Source: VFMC01 sp046331225 (GTDB lineage Bacteria > Actinomycetota > Acidimicrobiia > Acidimicrobiales > Ilumatobacteraceae). Taken from it: a DNA stretch of 64,000 nt. Position 1 is the first letter of the stretch; each line of letters begins with the position of its first letter. Where the stretch lies: positions 124,001 through 188,000 of the forward strand of contig JAXLRF010000003.1 in NCBI GenBank assembly GCA_046331225.1, in the 5' to 3' direction. Under the pieces are notes generated by a model. It did not search any database. It worked only from the letters and a program-made list of their open reading frames with translations, and had not been told where the DNA came from. A program made the translations under genes and the position numbers. Positions 34,768 through 43,649 of the stretch are shown in pieces.

Positions 34768-35760
34768 GTGGACCTCCCGCCGTCGCACCCGGGTGCCGAG
34801 GCGGCCGTGCCCGAACCGCTCGTGAGCCCCGACATGATCGCCGCGGCCCGGGCGCGGGTGTCGCCGTTCGTACGCCGCACGCCGATCATCTCCACGCGCC
34901 CGGGCGAGCTCGGCCTCTCCCACGGCGTGGCGCTCAAGCTCGAACTGCTGCAGTACACGGGGTCGTTCAAGATCCGCGGTGCGTTCAACAAGATCCTCGC
35001 CCTGGCCAGCGGGCCCGGTGTGCCCGAGGCCGGTCTCGTGGCCGCGTCGGGCGGCAACCACGGCGCGGCCGTCGCCTACGCCGCGCGTCGTCTCGGGTAT
35101 CGCGCCGAGATCTTCGTGCCGTCGAGCAGCCCGGCGATGAAGCGAGACCGCATCGCCTCGTTCGGTGCGACGGTGCACGTGGTCGAGGGGCTGTACGACG
35201 ACGCGCAGGCCGCCGCCAACGCGCACCAGTTCGACACCGGTGCGGTGCTCGTGCATCCCTACGAGGACGTCGACGTGGTGGCCGGCCAGGGCACGATGGC
35301 GGCCGAACTCGGCGACCAGCTCGACAGCTACGACACGCTGATGACCGCGAGCGGCGGCGGCGGGTTCACCGCCGGCCAGGCGGCGTGGGTGCGTGACACC
35401 CGCAAGGTCGTCAGCGTCGAGCCGGTCACCAGCAACTGTCTGCAGGCTGCGTTGCAGGCCGGCGAGATCCGCGACGTGCAGGTGAGTGGCGTGGCCGCCG
35501 ATTCGCTCGGCGCCCGGCGGCTGGGCGCGATCGCCTGGTCGGTCGTGCGCCACTACGTCGACCTGGCCGTGGTGGTCACCGACGACGACATCCGTTCGGC
35601 GCAGCGGGCGCTGTGGGACGAGCTGCGGCTCATCGCCGAGCCTGGCGGTGCCGCCGCCCTCGCGGCGTTGCGCTGCGGCGCCTACGTGCCCGAGCGCGGC
35701 GAGCGCGTGGTTGTCGTGGTGTGCGGCAGCAACTGCGATCCGGCCACCATCACCGGCTGA
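34768..35760 (+). CDS. Threonine/serine dehydratase-type PLP enzyme
   Basis: Fold-type II PLP enzyme of 330 residues (GTG start 7 nt after TAGTGT). Landmarks: RRTPIISTRPGELGL, ELLQYTGSFKIRGAFNK with the PLP Lys (about residue 67), AASGGNHGAAVAYAARRLGY, and TASGGGGFTAGQAAW (Gly loop holding phosphate). VVCGSNCDP at the end. No C-terminal ACT domain, so it is probably not allosterically inhibited by isoleucine. Divergent from ilvD, so 2-oxobutanoate supply for isoleucine is plausible; serine deamination or racemisation in this subfamily cannot be ruled out. Confidence 0.85.
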   Translation: MDLPPSHPGAEAAVPEPLVSPDMIAAARARVSPFVRRTPIISTRPGELGLSHGVALKLELLQYTGSFKIRGAFNKILALASGPGVPEAGLVAASGGNHGAAVAYAARRLGYRAEIFVPSSSPAMKRDRIASFGATVHVVEGLYDDAQAAANAHQFDTGAVLVHPYEDVDVVAGQGTMAAELGDQLDSYDTLMTASGGGGFTAGQAAWVRDTRKVVSVEPVTSNCLQAALQAGEIRDVQVSGVAADSLGARRLGAIAWSVVRHYVDLAVVVTDDDIRSAQRALWDELRLIAEPGGAAALAALRCGAYVPERGERVVVVVCGSNCDPATITG

Positions 35761-35790
35761 TCACGAGCTCGACACGAGCCGTCGCCGCCG

Positions 35791-37014
35791 TCACGAGACG
35801 ACGGCCACCTCGACCGGCTCCACCGTCACGGGACGGGTCACGCGCAGGGCCACGAGCACCAGGGCGAGCAGCACCCCCGATCCGGCTGTGATCGTGCGCA
35901 ACGACGTCACGTCGGCGATGGCGCCCTGCACCAGCGCACCGACCGGGTACATGGTGCCGAGCACGAACGTGTTCACGGCGAGCACCCGGCCGCGCATCTC
36001 GTCCGGTGCGACCTGTTGCGCGATCCCCGAGAACGACGTGAACGCGTAGCCGTACGTGAGGCCGACCAGCGCCAGGCCGAGCCCGGCCACCGCGAACACC
36101 GGCGCAGCACCGTAGAGCACGAGCGCGACGCACATGCCGAACGACGAGCCGACGACCACCCGCCAGCTGCCGAGCCGCGCCGTCACGACCCCGAGCGTGA
36201 AGGCCGCGGTGACCGCGCCGATCCCCTGACACGTGACGAGCACTGACGTCGCACCTTCGCCCCCGTCGAACACGTTGGTGGCGATCTGCGGCACGAAGGC
36301 GATGAACGGCGCGCCGAGGAACACGACCGAGCACATCACGACGAGCATCCGCCGCATCGTCGGCGTGGTGCGGGCGAAACGGATCCCGTCGGCGAGCGCG
36401 GCGAACACGGCCCGTCGTTCGCCGCGCGCCTCGCCGAGGTGCACGAGCGACACGGCGACGATGACCGCGACGAAGCTGATCGCGTTGCACCACAGCGCGG
36501 CCCGGATGCCGCCGAGGGCGATCGCGAGCGCCGCCAGACCCGGGCCGACGATGCGACCGAGGTTCCACTGCGCGTTCGACAACCCCACCGCCGCGACCAG
36601 TTGGTCGCGCGGCACGAGCTCGGGCAGCGACACCTGGAACGAGGGGAACCCGAAGCTGCCGACCGCACCGCTCAGGAAGCCGAGCACGGCGAGACCCGCG
36701 GGGGTGGCGTTCCCGGTGCCGATCCAGATCGCGAGGAAACCGGCGATCACCCCGTTGATCGCGTTGGTCGCCATCAACACCCGGCGGCGCCGGAGCCGGT
36801 CGGCCATCGCCGAGCCGACCGGCCCGACGATCGCCCCCGGCAGGAAGCCCGCAGCGGTGACGATCGCCGACCACGACGCCTTGCCGGTGGTGTCGGCGAC
36901 GTAGTAGCCGAGCGCCACCGTCTCCATCCACGTGCCGATGTTCGACACGAGCGCGCCGAACCACATGATCGTGAAATCGCGCGATCGGAACGGCGCGAGC
37001 GACGTGGAGGCCAT
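35791..37014 (-). CDS. MFS transporter (MFS_3 / EntS-like)
   Basis: A 407-residue membrane protein with about twelve helices. The start FRSRDFTIMWFGALVSNIGTWME (quoted in part: FTIMWFGALVSNIGTWME) is typical of the MFS_3 drug/siderophore exporter group; GPVGSAMADRLRRRRVLM is the loop 2-3 motif of the superfamily, and GRIVGPGLAA a helix-5 motif. ATG at 37014 preceded by no strong SD. Followed on the same strand by nothing within 30 bp; it converges on the dehydratase gene. Substrate unknown. Confidence 0.88.
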   Translation of the reverse strand: MASTSLAPFRSRDFTIMWFGALVSNIGTWMETVALGYYVADTTGKASWSAIVTAAGFLPGAIVGPVGSAMADRLRRRRVLMATNAINGVIAGFLAIWIGTGNATPAGLAVLGFLSGAVGSFGFPSFQVSLPELVPRDQLVAAVGLSNAQWNLGRIVGPGLAALAIALGGIRAALWCNAISFVAVIVAVSLVHLGEARGERRAVFAALADGIRFARTTPTMRRMLVVMCSVVFLGAPFIAFVPQIATNVFDGGEGATSVLVTCQGIGAVTAAFTLGVVTARLGSWRVVVGSSFGMCVALVLYGAAPVFAVAGLGLALVGLTYGYAFTSFSGIAQQVAPDEMRGRVLAVNTFVLGTMYPVGALVQGAIADVTSLRTITAGSGVLLALVLVALRVTRPVTVEPVEVAVVS

Positions 37015-37030
37015 GGGCGCGGCGGTCCGT

Positions 37031-38221
37031 TCAGAACCAGGTGCTGCAGTGCGGTGCGGGACCGACCACGAAGAAGGCGTCCGCACGTCGCAGCGCGGCG
37101 TCGTCGCGGGCGGTGAGCCGGCGACCGCGGGCCAGCGTCGTGGGGCGCACGCCGCCGAGCAGCAGCGCGCCGAGCGAGGGCGCGTCCATCACCAGATCGG
37201 GTCTGGTCCGCACGGCCCGGCACGATGCCTCGTCGCCGGCCGCCTCGATCGCCCATCGCCTGCCGTCGACCTCGACCACGAGGCGGTCGTCGGTGCCGTA
37301 GCTGCGGGCCCCGAACGCGACCGACGGATCGATCACCTTCGCCCACATGCCGTCCTTCGACACGGTCGTCTGGAACGGTCGGACGTCGGTCAGGAGGTAC
37401 GGGAGGGCCTCGTCGGACGGGAGGTTGCGGCCGGTCACGGTCGCCACCAGGTCGACGCCGAGCAGCGTGTGCCACAGGTCGAGGTGAGCCTGCGGGGTGA
37501 CGGGCACGAACTCGACGACCTCGAGCCGGTGCGCCGGCCTGGCAGTCCACGTACTCGCGATGCGATAGGCCGCATAGCCGTCGCGATGGGCGAGGTGGAA
37601 CGTCGCGCTGAGCGCGCCGGACGGCTTCTCGCGCATCTGGTGCACATGGTCGTGCCACACCGCGTCGCGGCTGATCTCACCGGCGCGCGAGCGGCGATAC
37701 CGCTCCCACACGGCCTCGAGGTGGTCGCGGGCGTCCTCGCCCTCGACGTAGCGCACGGCGTCACGGTCGACAGGCACGTCCGCACGGAGGACGGCCGACG
37801 GCTTGTCGATCTCGACGAAGCGCATCGTCGTGGCGATGCCGTAGCCGAAGCGCTCGTAGATGCCACCTTCGCTGGCGAACAGCGCGGCGATGGGCTCGCC
37901 GCGTTCGTCGGCCTGTTCGTCGAGCAGGCGCATCAACTCCGTCAGCACGCCGCGTCGACGGTGGGTGGCGCTGACGGACACCCACGTCACACCACTGGCC
38001 GGCGCGGTGGTGCCACCCGGGAGCGTCATGTCGAAGGCGAACGCCCCGGCGACGCCGATGATCCGACCGTCGTCGACCGCGATCCGGAAGCGGTCGAGGT
38101 CGACCACCATCCGCTTGTGCACGAAGTCGTCCGCCTCGGGTGTCCAGCCGAAGCCGCGCGCATCGCTGCGCAGCATCTCGGGCCACTCGTCCTCGGTGGG
38201 GATGCGGAACTCGATCGCCAT
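37031..38221 (-). CDS. Eis-like GNAT acetyltransferase
   Basis: A 396-residue protein of the Eis family (N-terminal GNAT, second GNAT-like and C-terminal SCP2-type domain). Landmarks: MVVDLDRFRIAVDDGRIIGVAGAF (about 38-61), VSATHRRRGVLTELMRLLDE with the acetyl-CoA RRRG loop (about 84-103), and FGYGIATTM. The sequence ends STWF; in mycobacterial Eis the C-terminal Phe carboxylate acts as the catalytic base, and the terminal Phe here agrees. Such enzymes acetylate amines, including aminoglycosides in mycobacteria; the native substrate here is unknown. Ends 16 bp before the MFS gene, so both are probably in one transcript. Confidence 0.85.
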   Translation of the reverse strand: MAIEFRIPTEDEWPEMLRSDARGFGWTPEADDFVHKRMVVDLDRFRIAVDDGRIIGVAGAFAFDMTLPGGTTAPASGVTWVSVSATHRRRGVLTELMRLLDEQADERGEPIAALFASEGGIYERFGYGIATTMRFVEIDKPSAVLRADVPVDRDAVRYVEGEDARDHLEAVWERYRRSRAGEISRDAVWHDHVHQMREKPSGALSATFHLAHRDGYAAYRIASTWTARPAHRLEVVEFVPVTPQAHLDLWHTLLGVDLVATVTGRNLPSDEALPYLLTDVRPFQTTVSKDGMWAKVIDPSVAFGARSYGTDDRLVVEVDGRRWAIEAAGDEASCRAVRTRPDLVMDAPSLGALLLGGVRPTTLARGRRLTARDDAALRRADAFFVVGPAPHCSTWF

Positions 38222-38285
38222 GCACCCAGCCTCGCAGGTCGCTCGGCTGATCCGCCGGTGTTTGCGGCGTGCATACGATCGCCCC

Positions 38286-39104
38286 GTGATCCGTCGCATC
38301 GGCAAGAACCTCGGCGTGTCCACCGACGACGCTCCCGAGGCGTCGCACGAGCTCGAGCGCAACGGGTTCGCCGTGCTGCGCGGCGTGCTCGCGCCGGACG
38401 AGATCGACGAACTGCGGGCAGAGGCCGAGCGGGTGTTCCGCGAACACAGCCCCTCCCGTGGCCGCACCGACCGCGACGAGTTCCGCTACGAGATGCTCAA
38501 CATCAGTGAGGCGGCGAACCGGGCCGTGGCACACCCGCGCATCCTCGAGGTGATCGAGCCGCTGCTCGGCGACGACTGCCACGTGATCGCGAACACCCTG
38601 TGGAACAACCCGCCGACCTTCGGTGGTGGCCTGTGGCACTGTGACGCCGGCCCCCACGTGCCCCGCCCGGCCGACGTCCCGTGGGACGACCGGATCCCCT
38701 ATCCCGTCTTCGCGATCGGTGCGCATTTGTTGCTGCAGGACTGCCGTCGCGCAGACGGCCCCACCGCGGTGGTGCCGGGCAGCCATCGGTCGGGGCGCCT
38801 GGCGCCACGTGAGCAACTGGGCGATCCGGATCTCACCTACGACGGTCGCCCGCCCGTGCTGCTCGAGGGCTCGGCCGGTGACGTCGCACTGTTCGTGAGC
38901 GACGCGTGGCACCGTGGCACCCCCGCCGACGGTGGTGCCGGCCGACTGTTCCTGCAGGTGCACTACGGCCGTCGCGACATCGCCCAGCGGATCCGCACGA
39001 CCGACGAGGTGAACCACCTGTCACCCGAGGCGATCGCGTGGGCCGACACCGACCGCCGCCGCACGGTGATCGGCCTCCACGCCCCGTACTTCTACGACGG
39101 CTGA
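38286..39104 (+). CDS. Phytanoyl-CoA dioxygenase-family Fe(II)/2-oxoglutarate oxygenase
   Basis: A 272-residue non-haem iron oxygenase. The N-terminus ELERNGFAVLRGVLAPDEID is characteristic of the PhyH family. Metal ligands: His and Asp in LWHCDAG (about 118-124) and a distal His in SDAWHRGTP (about 205-212), followed by an Arg (RLFLQVHYGRRD) that would bind 2-oxoglutarate. GTG start 6 nt after TACGAT, a leaderless pattern. Family members hydroxylate lipids or secondary metabolites; substrate unknown. The gene stands alone between divergent Eis-like and the repeat array. Confidence 0.85.
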   Translation: MIRRIGKNLGVSTDDAPEASHELERNGFAVLRGVLAPDEIDELRAEAERVFREHSPSRGRTDRDEFRYEMLNISEAANRAVAHPRILEVIEPLLGDDCHVIANTLWNNPPTFGGGLWHCDAGPHVPRPADVPWDDRIPYPVFAIGAHLLLQDCRRADGPTAVVPGSHRSGRLAPREQLGDPDLTYDGRPPVLLEGSAGDVALFVSDAWHRGTPADGGAGRLFLQVHYGRRDIAQRIRTTDEVNHLSPEAIAWADTDRRRTVIGLHAPYFYDG

Positions 39105-39428
39105 GAAGCGCTCCTGGGCGCCACCCTCGGACGAATCCCCAGCATCCGGGCGATCGCCGGCGCCCAGAACGCGAGCCGCCATGTCCTGGGCGCCAGTGAC
39201 GACTCACCGCTGCAGATCAGCTGGTCGGACCGGCGCCCAGGTCGGCCGACTCTCCTGGGCGCCGCGCACGGACAAGCTCGCAGCTGGCTCCCATCTCGCG
39301 GCGCCCAGGACATGCCCGCAGCTTCCAGGGCGCCACGCTCGACTCACCGGCGCAGCTCATCCGGACGAGCTGGCGCCCAGAAGCGCCGGCCAGAGGCGGC
39401 CACTCGGGGGTGGCAGTACATTCGGGGC
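39105..39428. repeat. Array of four ~54-bp inverted-repeat units (CTGGGCGCC ... GGCGCCCAG)
   Basis: In the 324-bp intergenic gap, four units of 54-55 bp each begin CTGGGCGCC and end GGCGCCCAG: 39114-39167, 39186-39240, 39255-39308 and 39326-39380 (the last begins CAGGGCGCC). Spacers are 18, 14 and 17 bp; the period is about 70 bp. Interiors differ but share short pieces (CTCACCG, GCAGCT). Every unit could form a 9-bp stem in RNA or DNA. No conserved protein frame. It resembles REP/BIME clusters or multiple operator dyads; a -10-like TACATT at 39417-39422 for the next gene lies at its end. Confidence 0.75.
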
Positions 39429-40679
39429 ATGAGCACCGCGACCTCCTCGTACTCGCCCGCCCGTGTCGTCGCCGACCTGCGTGCCCTGGCCGATCGCACC
39501 GGGGGGCCCGACGGCAGCCGTCGGCTGGCGTGGACCCCCGATTGGCTCGAGGCTCGGTCGGTGCTGCGCGAGTCGCTCACCGGGCTCCCGGTCGAGGTCG
39601 ACCTGGACGAGGCCGGCAACCTGTGGGTGGTGCTGCGCGGCGAGCGGCCCGAGACGCTGGTGGTCGGCTCGCATCTCGACAGCGTGCCCAAGGGCGGTTG
39701 GCTCGACGGCGCACTCGGCGTGATGGCCGGGCTCGAGCTCATCCGTGCGCTCGCCGCCGAGGGCACCCCGCCCGTCACGATCGCGCTGGTCGACTGGGCC
39801 GACGAGGAGGGCGCCCGCTTCAGCCGCAGCCTGTTCGGCTCGGCCGCGTGCATGGGCACGCTCGACGTCGAGGTGCTGCGCGGGCTCACCGACAAAGAGG
39901 GCGCCAAGCTGCCCGAGATCCTCGCCCAGCACGGCGTCGACATCGACGACCTCGACGGTGCCCGCACCCGCATGGCCGATGTGAAGGCGTATGTCGAGGT
40001 GCACATCGAGCAGGGCCCGATCCTCGAGAGCATGGGTAAGGGCATCTGCACCGTCACCGGCACCAAGGGCATCGAGCGCGAACGGCTGGTGTTCCGCGGC
40101 CAGGCAGCGCACGCCGGGACGATGCCGATGGAGATGCGTCGCGACAGCTTCCGTGCCGCGAGCCGGTTCGCCCTCGCGATCGCCGAGATCGGCGAACGTC
40201 ATCAGGGCGTCACCACCGTCGGACACGCGCAATGCTGGCCCGGTGTCGTCACGGCCGTCGCCGGCGAGACCCGCATCACGATGGACATGCGCCACATCGA
40301 CGCCGGCGCCCTGCAGGCGATGTTCGACGAGGCACACGAGGCCGCCGCCGCGGCCGCCGAGGCCGAGGGCTGCACCGTGGAGTGGGAGCACATCTTCCGC
40401 ATCCCGCCGATGCCGTTCCATCCGCTGCTGCTCGACGCGGCGCGCACGTCGGTGCGCGAGGTCGAGGGCCACGACGTCGAGCTGCCGAGCGGCGCGCTGC
40501 ACGACGCGAGCGAGGTGGCCCGCGAGATCCCGACGGTCATGATCTTCTCGTCGTCGATCGCCGGGCTCAGCCACACCAAGGAGGAGGACACGCCCGACGA
40601 CCACCTCGAGATGGCGGCCGACGCGTTCGACCGCACCTGCCGCCGGGCGATCGACCTGATCGTCAGCGGGCAGCTCTGA
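39429..40679 (+). CDS. M20-family amidohydrolase (N-carbamoyl-amino-acid hydrolase / allantoate amidohydrolase type)
   Basis: Metal-dependent hydrolase of 416 residues; ATG 6 nt after TACATT. Metal ligands: GSHLDSVPKGGWLDGALGV (His and Asp, about 78-96), WADEEGARF (Glu-Glu, about 116-124), VEVHIEQGP (about 188-196) and HDASEVA near the C-terminus. GRxDA-type dimer loop: AAHAGTMPMEMRRDS. Members remove carbamoyl or ureido groups from carbamoyl amino acids or allantoate; the gene has no purine or hydantoin neighbours, so the exact substrate is open. Its last 17 bp overlap the converging kinase gene. Confidence 0.88.
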   Translation: MSTATSSYSPARVVADLRALADRTGGPDGSRRLAWTPDWLEARSVLRESLTGLPVEVDLDEAGNLWVVLRGERPETLVVGSHLDSVPKGGWLDGALGVMAGLELIRALAAEGTPPVTIALVDWADEEGARFSRSLFGSAACMGTLDVEVLRGLTDKEGAKLPEILAQHGVDIDDLDGARTRMADVKAYVEVHIEQGPILESMGKGICTVTGTKGIERERLVFRGQAAHAGTMPMEMRRDSFRAASRFALAIAEIGERHQGVTTVGHAQCWPGVVTAVAGETRITMDMRHIDAGALQAMFDEAHEAAAAAAEAEGCTVEWEHIFRIPPMPFHPLLLDAARTSVREVEGHDVELPSGALHDASEVAREIPTVMIFSSSIAGLSHTKEEDTPDDHLEMAADAFDRTCRRAIDLIVSGQL

Positions 40680-42162
40680 CGGGCGCGGGCGCGCCTGCGT
40701 CTCGCAACCTGATCAGGAACGTGCAGCCCTCGCCCGGGGCGGTGACCAGTTCGAGTGTGCCGCCGTGGGCCTCGACGACCGACCGGGCGATCGACAGGCC
40801 GAGGCCGGCGCCGCCCGCGTGACGGCTGCGCGCACCGTCGCCACGTGTGAAGCGGTCGAACACGGTGGACGCGTGCTCAGGATCGAGACCGGGTCCGCGG
40901 TCGGCGACCGCGAGCACGACACCGGCGGTGTCGCGCTGCACCGAGATGCGCAGTGCCGCATCGACCGGTGTGTGGTGCAGTGCGTTGTGCACCAGACCCG
41001 CCACCACCTGACGCAGCCGCATCTCGTCGCCGTCGACGACGATCGACGGTGACGGTGACGGTCCGCCCTCGACGGCCTCGGGCACCACGCTCACCGGGCG
41101 GTCGGGCTGGAGGGCTCGGGCGTCGGCGGCGGCGTCGTGCACCACGCTCACCAGGTCGACCGGCTCGGAGCGCAGCGGCCGTCCGCTGTCGAGGCTGGCG
41201 AGCAACAGGAGGTCCTCGACCAGGTCGTGCATGCGTCGCGACTCGCCGCGCACGCGGCGCAGCACCTCGTGGCGACGCTCGGCCGGCAGCGCGTCGTCGA
41301 TCGCCAGGTCGAGCCCGCCGCGGATCGAGGTGAGCGGGGTGCGCAGCTCGTGCGAGGCGTCGGCGACGAACTGGCGCAGCTTGTCCTCGTTGCGGTCGCG
41401 CTCGTCGAGCATGTCGTTGAGCGCTCGGCCGAGACGACCCACCTCGGTCGCCGGGTCGGTGTCCTCCACTCGGCGATCGCGGCGCCCGGCGGCGATCTCG
41501 GTGGCGGCCTCGGTCATGCGGGCCACGGGCCGCAGGCCCAGCCGGAACACCCACCACATCGTGAGCGCCATCGCGAGCAGCACCAGCGCCGCAGCGATCG
41601 ACAGGGCGAGCACCAGTCGGCGGACGGCGTCGTTCACCTCGTCGAGGGGCAGCGCCACCACGAGCGGCGTGCCGTCGAACCCGTTCTGCACCGTCACCCG
41701 GAACTCCGAGTCGCCGTCGGTTCCCGGCACCGTGACGAACACTCGCGACCCGTCGGCCGGCAGGTCGGCCGCCACGTCCGCGTCGATCTCGGGTTCGTCG
41801 TCGAGCAGCACCCCGGTCAGGACGGGCACGAGCGCACCGGTGTCGTCGAGGTAGCCGATGAACAGGTCGGAGATCGGGCCGTCGGTCGGTTGCGGCCGGT
41901 CACTCGTCTGGCCGCCACCCGCATCGCCGCCCTGCCCGCCGCCCTGCCCATTGCCCTGGCCTGTTCCCTGCCCGGTGCCCGGCTGCGGCATGTCCGACGG
42001 CGAGAACCGGCCGGGCTGCACGAACGGCCGTACGGCGGTGAGCTGACGGTCGAGCTGGTCGACGAGGTGGTCGTGCTGCACGCGCGCCACCACGACGAGC
42101 GCCGTCCCGAGCACGACGACGACCGCCAGATAGGCCACGATCAGCCGAGCCCGCAGCGACAC
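40663..42162 (-). CDS. Two-component sensor histidine kinase
   Basis: Membrane kinase of 499 residues. Helix about 8-28, extracytoplasmic sensor (about 29-185) with a Gly/Gln-rich stretch (GTGQGTGQGNGQGGGQGG at about 62-80), helix about 186-208, HAMP (RLGLRPVARMTEAATEIAAG), then H-box FVADASHELRTPLTSIRGGL with phospho-His near 271. ATP-binding boxes: N-box HNALHHT, ADRGPGLDP, GLGLSIARSVVEAHGG. GTG start 3 bp after the response-regulator stop, so the pair is one operon. Signal unknown; the low-complexity sensor gives no clue. Confidence 0.92.
   Translation of the reverse strand: MSLRARLIVAYLAVVVVLGTALVVVARVQHDHLVDQLDRQLTAVRPFVQPGRFSPSDMPQPGTGQGTGQGNGQGGGQGGDAGGGQTSDRPQPTDGPISDLFIGYLDDTGALVPVLTGVLLDDEPEIDADVAADLPADGSRVFVTVPGTDGDSEFRVTVQNGFDGTPLVVALPLDEVNDAVRRLVLALSIAAALVLLAMALTMWWVFRLGLRPVARMTEAATEIAAGRRDRRVEDTDPATEVGRLGRALNDMLDERDRNEDKLRQFVADASHELRTPLTSIRGGLDLAIDDALPAERRHEVLRRVRGESRRMHDLVEDLLLLASLDSGRPLRSEPVDLVSVVHDAAADARALQPDRPVSVVPEAVEGGPSPSPSIVVDGDEMRLRQVVAGLVHNALHHTPVDAALRISVQRDTAGVVLAVADRGPGLDPEHASTVFDRFTRGDGARSRHAGGAGLGLSIARSVVEAHGGTLELVTAPGEGCTFLIRLRDAGAPAPVRAAR
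40680..40700. other. Convergent 3' overlaps at 40663-40679 and 44409-44440
   Basis: The M20 hydrolase and kinase genes share their last 17 bp, and the VTC and gatB genes share their last 32 bp, in both cases tail to tail. No terminator lies between them. Antisense overlap of the messages is therefore expected. Reading frames on both sides are supported by conserved motifs up to the ends. Confidence 0.6.
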
Positions 42163-42165
42163 GGC

Positions 42166-42879
42166 TCAGTCCTCGCGCAGGCAGTAGCCGATGCCGCGGA
42201 TCGTCTGGATGAGCTTCGGTTCGACCGTGTCGACCTTGCGGCGCACGTAGCTGATGAACGTGTCGACCACCGACGAGTCGCCGTCGAAGTCGTACTGCCA
42301 CACGTGGTCGAGGATCTGGGCCCGACTCAGCACGCGGCCCTGGTTGACGAGCAGGAACCGCAGCAGTGAGTACTCGGTGGGCGACAGCGACACCACCGTG
42401 CCGGCGCGCGTGACACGGTGCGCTTCGTCGTCCATCTCGAGATCGGCGCACCGCAGCCGGCGACCGTCGCGCTCGTCGCGACCGTCGACACCGCGACGGC
42501 GCAGCGAGAGCTTCACCCGCGCCACGAGCTCGGCGACGGCGAAGGGCTTCACCATGTAGTCGTCGCCGCCGATCGTCAGCCCGTGCACCCGGTCGTCGGT
42601 GCTGTCACGCGCGGTCAGGAACAACACCGGTGCCTGCACCCCTGCCTCGCGCAGGCGGCGCAGCACGGTGAAGCCGTCGAGGTCGGGCAGCATCACGTCG
42701 AGCACCACGGCGTCGGGCGTCTGCCGCTCGGCGAGCTTCAGTGCGTCGCGGCCGTTCGAGGCCGACACCGTGGCGAACCCGTGCAGCTGCAGGGCCGACT
42801 CGACGAGGAACACGATGTTCTCCTCGTCGTCCACCACCAGCACCGTGCCCGCCCCGTCACCGTTCGTGTCGCTCGTCAT
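42166..42879 (-). CDS. OmpR-family response regulator
   Basis: A 237-residue regulator; the ATG at 42879 (MTSDTNGDG) is preferred over 42948. Receiver domain about 12-125 with VVDDEEN (acidic pocket), phospho-Asp in VVLDVMLPDLDG (about 56), TARDS (Thr) and GGDDYMVKPF (Lys). Winged-HTH about 140-237: SLSPTEYSLLRFLLVNQGRV and DTFISYVRRKVD, TIRGIGYCL. First gene of the kinase operon. Putative self-recognition repeats cover its upstream region and could also control the divergent DUF4956-VTC genes. Confidence 0.94.
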   Translation of the reverse strand: MTSDTNGDGAGTVLVVDDEENIVFLVESALQLHGFATVSASNGRDALKLAERQTPDAVVLDVMLPDLDGFTVLRRLREAGVQAPVLFLTARDSTDDRVHGLTIGGDDYMVKPFAVAELVARVKLSLRRRGVDGRDERDGRRLRCADLEMDDEAHRVTRAGTVVSLSPTEYSLLRFLLVNQGRVLSRAQILDHVWQYDFDGDSSVVDTFISYVRRKVDTVEPKLIQTIRGIGYCLRED

Positions 42880-42882
42880 CCT

Positions 42883-42977
42883 CACATCCAACCCACATCG
42901 GCTCGGAGCGAGATGCAGGTTCGGTGTGAGTTCGATGTGAACGCTCACGACGGATTCCGGGGACGCTCACGTCGTCC
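42883..42977. promoter_or_regulatory. Paired 11-bp-spaced direct repeats upstream of the response regulator
   Basis: Two sets of direct repeats lie in opposite orientation. CACATC at 42883-42888 and 42894-42899 (GATGTG on the minus strand), and TGTGA at 42925-42929 and 42936-42940 on the plus strand, both with 11-bp spacing. Further copies of GCTCACG(A/T)CG start near 42942 and 42968. OmpR-family regulators typically bind direct repeats one helical turn apart, so these are candidate sites for autoregulation and for the divergent polyphosphate genes. Confidence 0.5.
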
Positions 42978-43055
42978 TCACACCTCGGCGTGGTCGTCTG
43001 TTCATCGACCGTCCAGACCGGCGTCACCGACGCCACGACCTCCCGGGAGCGACCC

Positions 43056-43649
43056 ATGCCTCGCGCCGCCGTCATCGGGATCGACCTCGTGTCGATCCTG
43101 ATCCTCACCTTCGGCCTCTACTTCCCACGGCACCGCCGGGTCGACATGGTCGTGGCCTACCTCGGCCTCAACGTCGGCGTGCTCGCCGTGGCCGTGGCGT
43201 TGTCGCTCAACACGAGCATCGGCACGGGATTCGGGCTGGGCCTGTTCGGTGCGCTCAGCATCATCCGCCTCCGCTCGTCCGAGCTGTCACAACAAGAGGT
43301 CGCCTACTACTTCGCAGCCCTGGCACTCGGCCTGCTCGGCGGCATCCACGTCGAGCCGGGTTGGGTGGCCGTGGCGCTGCCGGCCGCGATCCTCTCGGTC
43401 ATGTTCCTCGGCGACCACCCACGGCTGCACCAGGGGTACCGGGTGCAGGTGGTGACGCTCGACCGGGCGATCACCGACGAGGCGGTGCTGGTCGCCGAGC
43501 TCGAGCGCCGTCTCGGCGCCGAGGTGATGCGGCTCGAGCTGAAGAAGGTCGACCTCGTGCACGAGCTGACGACGGTGGAGGTGCGCTACCGCCTCGACCC
43601 GTCGACGACTTCCCGCCTCGCCGACCGGTGCCACGCGGCGGTGTCGTGA
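43056..43649 (+). CDS. DUF4956-family membrane protein
   Basis: A 197-residue membrane protein with about four helices in its first 115 residues (VDMVVAYLGLNVGVLAVAVAL, LGLFGALSIIRLRSSELS, quoted in part) and a soluble C-terminal tail of about 80 residues. LFGALSIIRLRSSELSQQE is the DUF4956 core. Family members almost always stand beside a VTC-domain protein, as here: the stop overlaps the VTC start by one base (TGATG). An inner-membrane partner for polyphosphate or polymer synthesis is a reasonable inference. SD CGGGAG. Confidence 0.85.
   Translation: MPRAAVIGIDLVSILILTFGLYFPRHRRVDMVVAYLGLNVGVLAVAVALSLNTSIGTGFGLGLFGALSIIRLRSSELSQQEVAYYFAALALGLLGGIHVEPGWVAVALPAAILSVMFLGDHPRLHQGYRVQVVTLDRAITDEAVLVAELERRLGAEVMRLELKKVDLVHELTTVEVRYRLDPSTTSRLADRCHAAVS

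Noticed and set aside
39114..39380. CRISPR array
   Set aside because: Units are inverted repeats of about 54 bp with variable interiors and short unequal spacers; repeats are not identical and no cas genes are near.
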